Assembly (NCBI GenBank): GCA_963735955.1 | Contig: CAVTND010000010.1 | Location: forward strand, 310,001 to 374,000 | DNA from: CAVTND01 sp963735955 | GTDB lineage: Bacteria > Pseudomonadota > Gammaproteobacteria > Burkholderiales > Burkholderiaceae_F | Length of the DNA: 64,000 bases | Direction of reading: 5' to 3' | In this document: piece by piece, positions 38,465 to 45,271 of the stretch | Layout: each line of letters starts with the position of its first letter | Numbering within the stretch: position 1 is the stretch's first letter | The notes under the pieces: model-generated | What the model was told of the DNA's origin: nothing | Databases searched by the model: none | What the model saw: the letters and a program-made list of their open reading frames with translations, nothing else | Made by a program: the position numbers and the translations under genes

Positions 38465-38722
38465 GTGCGAGTGCTGATTCCCAGTCCCTTGCGCGACTAT
38501 ACGCAGGCCGCTTGGGTCGAGGCGGGCGGCGCGACTCTGGGCGCGGTACTCGCTGATCTCGATCGGCAGTTTCCGGGAATCCGCTTCCGCATGATCAACG
38601 AGCAGGAAAGAATGCGGCCACATATCCGTTTCTTCATCAATGGCGACCAGAGCTTTGATCTCTCGCGCCCACTGAGTTCGAATGACGAATTGCTGATCGT
38701 TCAGGCCCTGAGCGGCGGCTGA
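38465..38722 (+). CDS. MoaD/ThiS-like beta-grasp protein
   Basis: 85 residues from GTG 38465: a ubiquitin-like fold with LGAVLADLDRQFPGIRFRMI, then RPHIRFFINGDQ and SSNDELLIVQALSGG. The C-terminal Gly-Gly is the hallmark of sulfur-carrier proteins (MoaD, ThiS, CysO types) that are activated by adenylation. No E1-like (MoeB/ThiF) or molybdopterin gene is nearby. The partner is the beta-propeller protein immediately upstream, probably in the same mRNA. Whether it is a sulfur carrier or a protein modifier cannot be decided. Confidence 0.8.
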   Translation: MRVLIPSPLRDYTQAAWVEAGGATLGAVLADLDRQFPGIRFRMINEQERMRPHIRFFINGDQSFDLSRPLSSNDELLIVQALSGG

Positions 38723-38829
38723 ACGTGCCGTCGACGTTGACCTGATGCGGTGATGCCTGGGTGATTGAAGCAATAAGGTCGCGAATTGCGGGAACCCGCG
38801 GTCCCGACCGCCTTGAAACCTCGAAATTG

Positions 38830-39030
38830 CTAGTTCGGACGACGCAGGATCTTCGCGCGCAGGCTGTCGTACTCGGCCTGATTGATCGCGCCATCGTTGA
38901 GCGCGCGCTGAAGGTCGGTCAGCTCTTGCCCCTTGGAGATTGTTGTCGTTCCCTGCACGGTGACGTGCTGATCGGTTCCGCAGCCGGATATAAAGGCCGT
39001 GGTCATTAACGCAGCTATCCAGTATTTCAT
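38830..39030 (-). CDS. Small SHOCT-domain lipoprotein
   Basis: 66 residues. The lipobox is ISGC after a hydrophobic signal (YWIAALMTTAF). The C-terminus is a SHOCT motif (GQELTDLQRALNDGAINQAEYDSLRAKIL). SHOCT is a short two-helix oligomerisation or adaptor domain found at protein ends. It is a paralogue of the next gene upstream on the same strand, 26 bp away. Function unknown. Confidence 0.72.
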   Translation of the reverse strand: MKYWIAALMTTAFISGCGTDQHVTVQGTTTISKGQELTDLQRALNDGAINQAEYDSLRAKILRRPN

Positions 39031-39056
39031 CGTGGCTCCCCGTTAATGACGATCGC

Positions 39057-39254
39057 TCACTTCACGCTATCAATCAATTGCTGACGCTGACGCTGATATT
39101 CGCTTGTACTCAGCGCCCCGCTGTCGCGCGCCTTTTTCAGATCGATCAATTGCTGCCCAACGGACACGCTGACAGTCGGCGGAACTACGGTCGTTGAACT
39201 GCATGCGGCCAGCATTGCAGCGGCTATCAGTGGCACGAACGTGGATCTCGACAT
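39057..39254 (-). CDS. Second small SHOCT-domain lipoprotein
   Basis: 65 residues. The signal ends in the lipobox LAAC (TFVPLIAAAMLAAC), followed by a Ser/Thr/Val linker and a SHOCT motif (GQQLIDLKKARDSGALSTSEYQRQRQQLI). ATG 39254 is chosen over ATG 39260 because the GGAG ribosome site ends directly at 39260. With the neighbouring gene it forms a tandem pair of tiny lipoproteins with the same plan, likely a duplication. Confidence 0.7.
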   Translation of the reverse strand: MSRSTFVPLIAAAMLAACSSTTVVPPTVSVSVGQQLIDLKKARDSGALSTSEYQRQRQQLIDSVK

Positions 39255-39366
39255 CTGCATCTCCGTGTTCGGTAGCAAAACGTTCAGTGTGAACAAGGGC
39301 CAGGTTCGATCGATTGTGAATCGCTTCGACTCGTCACGTGCACAGCATCGAAGCACGCGAACGAAC

Positions 39367-40122
39367 TCAGGCCCCGAGCAACTGGCCGCCGTCAACCGCC
39401 AACGTTTGGCCGGTGATCCAGCGCGCGTGGGTTGATGCCAGGAACAATGCTACGTCGGCCACCTCTTCGGGCAGACCCATGCGTCCGAACGGAATCTTTC
39501 TGAGCACCTGGCTGTAGAGCGGGTCACCCGCCGTCTTCAGCGAGTCCCAGTGACCACCGGGAAATTCAATTGAACCCGGTGCAATGCAATTGACGCGTAT
39601 CTTCTTGCGCGCCAGCGCCGCCGCCTGGCTCGTCGTGTAATGCATCATTGCCGCCTTGACCGCGCCGTACGCTGGCCCGCGGATCGAAGCCCGGAACCCG
39701 GCGATTGACGAAACGTTGATGATGGAACTTCCAGGCGCCTCCTCCAGCAAGGGCAGAGCTGCGCGCGAGGCGCGCACCATGGCCATGATGTCGACAGAGA
39801 GCCCTGCGGCCCAGCCCGCTTCGTCGTCGCTCATGCCGAAGCCGGACGCATTGTTGATCAGGACGTCAATGCCGCCGAGCGCGGCGCCGGCCTCGACGAC
39901 GTAGCGACTGACGGCCGGGCCGTCGGCGAGGTCACAGATGCCAGCATGCGCACGGTGTCCCTTGAGCGCGATCTCGCTGCGTGCACTTTCCAGCGCTTCG
40001 GCACCACGCGCGCAGATCGAAACGTCAGCGCCCGCGCCCGCAAAGCCGAGTGCAATAGCGCGGCCTATTCCGCGGCTGCCGCCAGTGACAACGACGCGCT
40101 TGTTCGAAAAATCAAATGGCAT
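39367..40122 (-). CDS. Short-chain dehydrogenase/reductase
   Basis: Classical SDR of 251 residues: cofactor motif TGGSRGIGRAIAL, NNASG strand end, the catalytic Ser in INVSSIAG, YxxxK in YGAVKAAMM, and the end ARWITGQTLAVDGGQLL. The substrate is unknown; enoyl-ACP or 3-oxoacyl reductase-like activity is possible. It lies 31 bp after the kor beta-subunit gene on the same strand and may be cotranscribed with it. Intact frame. Confidence 0.85.
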   Translation of the reverse strand: MPFDFSNKRVVVTGGSRGIGRAIALGFAGAGADVSICARGAEALESARSEIALKGHRAHAGICDLADGPAVSRYVVEAGAALGGIDVLINNASGFGMSDDEAGWAAGLSVDIMAMVRASRAALPLLEEAPGSSIINVSSIAGFRASIRGPAYGAVKAAMMHYTTSQAAALARKKIRVNCIAPGSIEFPGGHWDSLKTAGDPLYSQVLRKIPFGRMGLPEEVADVALFLASTHARWITGQTLAVDGGQLLGA

Positions 40123-40153
40123 GGTTGACCCGCCTGCGGAACTCTGAACGCGA

Positions 40154-41209
40154 TCAGATCAGTTCAGCGTTCAGCGCAGCGAGTCGGGCAGAACCAGGAC
40201 ACAGTTCCGCTTCCGCCAGGCGGTTCAGCGGCGTGTCGACCGTATTCAGATGCTCGTGCAGATCGTCAGCGGCCGGATCGATATACAGCAGGCCGGTGAC
40301 AATTTCTCCCCGTGCCTGCAAGGTGTGAATGTGGCTGATCGCCGCCAGTCGGTCGCCCGGGTCATAGCCATCTGCAAGTTTGCGCAGGCGCAGCAAGCTG
40401 CCGTCATGCTGGGTGATCTCGATCACTTCGCCGGGCCGGTAGTCGGCGGCGATCACCTCGCGCTTCGGCATGAAGTCGAGCCGGTTGACCGCCTCGTTGT
40501 GCTCGCGCACATGGTCATAGCTCTTGGTGCTGCCCACATGGTTATTGAACGCAACACATGGGCTGATCACGTCGATCAGGGCCGCGCCGCGGTGATTGAG
40601 CGCGCCCTTGATCAGCGGCACCAGCTGCTCCTTGTCACCCGAAAAGCTGCGCGCCACATAGGTCACGCCAAGCTGCAGGGCCAGCGAGACCATGTCGATC
40701 GGCGCGTCGCGGTTAATGGCGCCGCGCTTTGACCTGGAGCCCTGATCGGCCGTGGCGGAGAACTGCCCCTTGGTCAGCCCGTATACGCCATTGTTCTCGA
40801 CGATGTAGCTCATGTTGACGCCGCGACGAATCAGATGGGCAAACTGTCCGAGTCCGATCGATGCCGAATCGCCATCACCGGACACGCCAAGATAGATCAG
40901 GTCGCGGTTGGCGAGATTGGCGCCGGTCAGCACTGAGGGCATGCGACCATGCACCGAATTGAAGCCGTGGGAATTGCCGAGGAAGTAATCCGGGGTTTTC
41001 GACGAGCATCCGATGCCGGAGAGTTTTGCCACCCGATGCGGTTCGATCGCCAGCTCCCAGCAGGCCTGGATGATGGCGGCCGAGATCGAGTCATGGCCGC
41101 AGCCGGCGCATAGCGTCGAAATCTTTCCTTCGTAGTCACGCCGGGTATAGCCGAGGCGATTGGAAGGCAGGCTTGGATGGTGCAGCTTGGGCTTGGCGAG
41201 ATAGGTCAT
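40154..41209 (-). CDS. korB: 2-oxoacid:ferredoxin oxidoreductase beta subunit
   Basis: TPP-binding subunit, 351 residues. CAGCGHDSISAAI near the N-terminus carries the CxGCGH motif, and LGVSGDGDSASIGLGQF the Mg-TPP GDGD site. VENNGVYGLTKGQFSATA and DVISPCVAFNNH are typical of the 2-oxoglutarate-type branch. ATG 41209 is 13 bp after the alpha subunit. The substrate assignment to 2-oxoglutarate is inferred from family resemblance and from the adjacent sucA; pyruvate or other 2-oxoacids are not excluded. Intact frame. Confidence 0.85.
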   Translation of the reverse strand: MTYLAKPKLHHPSLPSNRLGYTRRDYEGKISTLCAGCGHDSISAAIIQACWELAIEPHRVAKLSGIGCSSKTPDYFLGNSHGFNSVHGRMPSVLTGANLANRDLIYLGVSGDGDSASIGLGQFAHLIRRGVNMSYIVENNGVYGLTKGQFSATADQGSRSKRGAINRDAPIDMVSLALQLGVTYVARSFSGDKEQLVPLIKGALNHRGAALIDVISPCVAFNNHVGSTKSYDHVREHNEAVNRLDFMPKREVIAADYRPGEVIEITQHDGSLLRLRKLADGYDPGDRLAAISHIHTLQARGEIVTGLLYIDPAADDLHEHLNTVDTPLNRLAEAELCPGSARLAALNAELI

Positions 41210-41222
41210 TCCGGATTCCTGC

Positions 41223-43097
41223 TCAGGCGACCTTGTCGCCGCGCTTGCGGCTGGTAATCGGGCGCACATTGGCACCACTGACACGCGAGCCGATCGCCTC
41301 GGCGATGAAGCGCGCCGTGATCGGCGTGCCGTCGTAGTGCAGTACCGGCACCAGCCGCGCCGGGTCGATACCGAGCTCGTTGACCAGCATCGAACGTAGC
41401 TGGGCGTCGCGGTTCTGTTCGACGACAAAAACGGATTCGTGCTCGGCGATGAATTTTTCGACCACCGCCGGGAAGGGGAAAGCTCGTACACGCATGCAAT
41501 CCAGGTGCATGTCATCGCCTTCGAGCGTGGCAATCGCTTCGTTCATGGCCGGGCTGGTCGAGCCGTAGTAGATAACCCCGTGTGCCGCTTTCTGCTTCGC
41601 TTTGCGCGTCAGAGGCTGCGGCACCATCGCCCTGGCGGTCTCGAATTTACGAAGCAGCCGCTCCATGTTGTAGAGGTAATCGGGTCCGGTCTCCGAGTAA
41701 CGCGCGTAGGCGTCCTTGGTCGTTCCGCGCGTGAAGTAGGCGCCCCTGCTTGCATGAGTGCCGGGCAGAGTGCGAAACGGAATGCCATCGCCGTCCACAT
41801 CGAGGTAGCGTCCAAAGTCGCGACCGGCATCGAGATCCGTCTCGCTCATCACCTTGCCGCGGTCATAACGGCGCTCGTCATCCCAGGTGAGCGGGGCGCA
41901 CAGGCGATGGTTCATGCCTATGTCGAGGTCCGTCATCAGGAATACCGGTGTCTGCAGTCGCTCGGCCAGATCGAGCGCGCTCGCCGCGAACTCGAAGCAC
42001 TCGTGCGGGTCTTCCGGAAACAGAAGGACATGCTTGGTGTCGCCGTGCGAGGCGTAGGCGCAGGCCAGCAGATCCGACTGCTGCGTGCGCGTCGGCATGC
42101 CGGTCGAAGGACCGCCGCGCTGCACATCGATGATGAGTGCGGGCACTTCGGCAAAGTAGGCGAGTCCGATGAACTCGCTCATTAGCGAGATACCCGGCCC
42201 GGACGTGGCGGTGAAGGCCCGTGCGCCGTTCCAGCCGGCACCGATCACGATGCCGATCGACGCCAGCTCATCCTCAGCCTGCACGATCGCATACCGGTTC
42301 TTGCCACTCGCCTTGTCGACCCGCAGCTTGCCGCAATACTTCTGGAACGCCTCCGCGAGCGAAGACGAGGGCGTGATCGGGTACCAGGCGCAAACGGTCG
42401 CACCGCCGTAGACACAGCCCAGTGCAGCGGCCGCATTTCCTTCGATGAAGATGCGGTCGCCGACCGCATTGCGTCGCTCGACCCGCAGGTCAATCACACC
42501 CTCAAGGTTCCCGCGGGCGTGGTGCAGCCCGGTCATGAAGGCATCGAGATTGGGCTTGATCAGCTTGTCCTTGCCCTTGTATTGCTCACCCAACAACTGC
42601 GCGATGACTTCCGGTTCGACACCGAGCAGCGAGGCCAGTACCCCGACGTACATGATGTTCTTCAGCAGCTGCCGTTCCTTGGGATCATTGAACTTGGCGG
42701 CGGCAATGGTGGTCAGGGGCACCGGAATCGCGTTGACGTCCGGGCGGAACTTCGATGCCGGCAAGGCCCGCGCGCTGTCATACAGGACATAGCCTCCCGG
42801 CTCGATTTCGGCGAGATCGCGATCCCAGGTCTGCGGATTCATCGCCACCATGAGGTCGACGCCGCCGCGGCGTCCCAAGTGCCCAGCCTCGGTCACCCTA
42901 ACTTCGTACCAAGTCGGCAGGCCCTGGATATTGGACGGGAATATGTTGCGCGGCGAAACCGGCACGCCCATGCGCAGGATGCTGCGGGCAAACATCTCGT
43001 TGGCCGAGGCCGAGCCCGAGCCATTGACGTTCGCGAACTTGACGACGAAGTCGTTGACGGCGGCGATGCGCAGTGGCTTGGTGGTGGATGCGCCCAT
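41223..43097 (-). CDS. korA: 2-oxoacid:ferredoxin oxidoreductase, fused gamma-alpha subunit
   Basis: 624 residues with the gamma domain first (residues 1-190, NGSGSASANEMFARSILRMG, EAGHLGRRGGVDLMVAMN) and then the alpha (pyrimidine-binding) domain: YPITPSSSLAEAF, TSGPGISLMSEFIGLAYFAEVPALIIDVQRGGPSTGMPTRTQQSD and HGDTKHVLLFPEDPHECFEFA. The C-terminal region (VVEQNRDAQLRSMLVNELG) is usual. It forms the core enzyme with the beta subunit downstream. Start codon overlaps the stop of the FAD subunit gene (ATGA), showing translational coupling. Intact frame. Confidence 0.88.
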   Translation of the reverse strand: MGASTTKPLRIAAVNDFVVKFANVNGSGSASANEMFARSILRMGVPVSPRNIFPSNIQGLPTWYEVRVTEAGHLGRRGGVDLMVAMNPQTWDRDLAEIEPGGYVLYDSARALPASKFRPDVNAIPVPLTTIAAAKFNDPKERQLLKNIMYVGVLASLLGVEPEVIAQLLGEQYKGKDKLIKPNLDAFMTGLHHARGNLEGVIDLRVERRNAVGDRIFIEGNAAAALGCVYGGATVCAWYPITPSSSLAEAFQKYCGKLRVDKASGKNRYAIVQAEDELASIGIVIGAGWNGARAFTATSGPGISLMSEFIGLAYFAEVPALIIDVQRGGPSTGMPTRTQQSDLLACAYASHGDTKHVLLFPEDPHECFEFAASALDLAERLQTPVFLMTDLDIGMNHRLCAPLTWDDERRYDRGKVMSETDLDAGRDFGRYLDVDGDGIPFRTLPGTHASRGAYFTRGTTKDAYARYSETGPDYLYNMERLLRKFETARAMVPQPLTRKAKQKAAHGVIYYGSTSPAMNEAIATLEGDDMHLDCMRVRAFPFPAVVEKFIAEHESVFVVEQNRDAQLRSMLVNELGIDPARLVPVLHYDGTPITARFIAEAIGSRVSGANVRPITSRKRGDKVA

Positions 43098-44962
43098 CAG
43101 GCAGCCTCTTTCGCTCGTTCACGGCAGCCACGACCGGCGTTGGTCATGTCGAGCAGGAATTTCTGCATGTCCCAGGCGCCGGTCGGGCAGCGCTCCGCGC
43201 ACAGGCCGCAATGCAGGCAGACGTCCTCATCCTTGACCATCACGCGGCCGGTCTTCAGCAGATCCGACACATACAAGGCCTGCGACGTATTCAGGGCAGG
43301 AGCACGCAGGCTCGGTCGCAGGACGTCCTCGGCAGCATTGGGAACGAAGTTGATGCAGTCGGTCGGGCAGATATCAACGCAGGCATCGCACTCAATGCAC
43401 TGCGGCGCGCTGAACACGGTCTGAACATCGCAATTCAGGCAGCGTTGTGCTTCCTTCCACGCCGTGGCCGGGTCAAAGCCGAGTCTCGACCTCGACCTTG
43501 ATGTTGCGCAAGCACCTGATTGACATCGCGCCAGGGAACCTTGAAGCGCGTGTCTGGAGCCACTTCATTGTCGTAGCTCCACTCATGAATTCCCATCTTC
43601 TGCGAGATCAGGGTGACCCCAGGCGCCGGTCGATTGTGCAGATCCTCGCCATGCAGCAGCTTGTCGATCGAGATCGCCGCATCATGTCCCTGGGCGACCG
43701 CCCAGATGATGTTCTTGGGACCAAGTGCCGAATCGCCGCCGAAGAAGACGTTCGGCAGCGACGTCTGCAGCGTGACTGCGTCGAGCACCGGCATGCCGTT
43801 CGCGTCGAACTGGATTCCGCAGTCGCGCTCGATCCACGGAAAGGCGTTTTCCTGGCCGACTGCAATCAGCACGGCATCGCATCCAAATTCGACTTCGGGC
43901 TCGCCGCTCGACACCAGCGAGCGCCGGCCGCGTTCGTCGTAGACCGCCTTGACCTTTTCAAACCGCATGCCGGTCAGCCGGCCGTTTTCGTGCAGGAAAG
44001 CCTTGGGCACCAGGAAGTTCAGGATCGGGATGCCTTCGTGCATCGCGTCCTCTTTTTCCCACGGCGAGGCCTTCATCTCTTCGAAGCCAGACCGCACGAT
44101 CACCTTGACGTCGGCTCCGCCGAGGCGCCGCGCTGTGCGGCAGCAGTCCATCGCGGTGTTGCCGCCGCCCAGAACGATCACGCGCGAGCCGATCCGGTTG
44201 ACGTGGCCGAACGACACCGAAGACAGCCAGTCGATGCCGATGTGAATCTGCGCCGCGGCCTCGCTGCGGCCGGGAAGTTCAAGGTCACGACCGCGCGGTG
44301 CGCCCGAACCAACGAACACCGCGTCGTAGTTCTCGGCCAGCAGCGACTTCATCGAATCGACGCGCTCGCCACCACGGAATTCGACCTCAAGACCCAGTAC
44401 GTAGCCGGTCTCCTCGTCGATGATTTCCTCGGGCAGGCGGAAGCGCGGGATTTGCGACCGGATCATTCCGCCGGCCTTCGGATCCTGGTCAAGCACGACG
44501 ACGTGATAACCGAGTGGTGCCAGATCGCGCGCCACCGTCAGCGATGCCGGGCCGGCGCCAATGCAGACAATGCGCTTGCCGTTCTTCGGCCCCCGCGCTT
44601 CTGGGCAGGCGGGCGCTGATGTCGTCCTTGAAATCGGCGGCGACTCGCTTCAACCGACAGATCGCTACGGGTTCGGGGCGCTCGGCCTGAGCCTCTTCGA
44701 CCCGGCCGCGCCGGCATGCTGGTTCGCACGGTCGGTCGCAGGTGCGGCCGAGGATTCCGGGAAACACATTGGACTGCCAGTTGACCATGTAGGCGTCATC
44801 AAAGCGCCCAGCGGCGATCAGTCGGATGTACTCGGGTACAGGGGTGTGGGCCGGGCAGGCCCACTGACAGTCCACCACGCGGTGGAAGTATTCCGGCCTG
44901 CGGATGTCCGTCGGCTGCAACCTGGTCTCCTTGCAGCGAGCGCGGTCTTTGCGCGCCGCCAT
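43097..44962 (-). CDS. korC: GltD-like FAD oxidoreductase with C-terminal ferredoxin domain (three frame breaks)
   Basis: Electron-transfer subunit of about 620 residues. The N-terminal cluster domain has DCQWACPAHTPVPEYIRLIAAG and TCDRPCEPACRRG. Two FAD/NAD(P)H folds follow (CIGAGPASLTVARDLAPLGY, VIVLGGGNTAMDCCRTARRLG) and GGDSALGPKNIIWAVAQGHDAA. The end carries two [4Fe-4S] motifs, CIECDACVDICP and CLHCGLCAERCP. Breaks near 44600 and two near 43480-43515 fit extra bases. It should pass electrons between ferredoxin centres and NAD(P), making the complex a 2-oxoacid:NAD(P)+ oxidoreductase, like the KorABC enzyme described in Azoarcus/Thauera. The symbol is tentative. Confidence 0.8.
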
Positions 44963-45271
44963 CTTTTCTATTCTTGTGACCGCTGCCTAACTGCCGTCAT
45001 TGACGGCAGTTTGCGGGGGCAAGTGTATTCCCGCGACCTCGGCCAATACCGCGCGAGTAGCAGGGGCAGCAGATGCGCAACACAGTCTGTCAGTCGGCGT
45101 CTCGCAGTGGTAGCATCCGCGCTTCGTCCGTTCGGCCTAGTTTCAGCCTGGCCAGCATCGGACGCGACTCGACCGCAACGCGGAATCCGCAACGCGGTCG
45201 CCGGACCAGACAGGCGCTACGCTGTCCCGGGCATCTTCGACGAGAAGCTCGTTGCTGAAAGGTGGAGTTCC
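44963..45271. promoter_or_regulatory. Divergent regulatory region with a perfect 23-bp palindrome
   Basis: This 309-bp gap separates the starts of korC (minus) and sucA (plus). At 44989-45011 the half-sites AACTGCCGTCA and TGACGGCAGTT flank a single T with no mismatch. The palindrome centre lies about 38 bp upstream of the korC start codon and 272 bp from sucA. It could be an operator for a dimeric regulator or a hairpin in the korC 5' leader. No sucA or korC promoter hexamers were convincing. A GGTGGAG ribosome site precedes sucA. Confidence 0.6.

Noticed and set aside
43447..44619. Plus-strand open frame of about 390 codons opposite the FAD oxidoreductase gene
   Set aside because: The minus strand carries recognisable FAD/NAD and iron-sulfur motifs. 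The plus-strand translation (many His, Arg and Val) has no recognisable domain and is a shadow frame.
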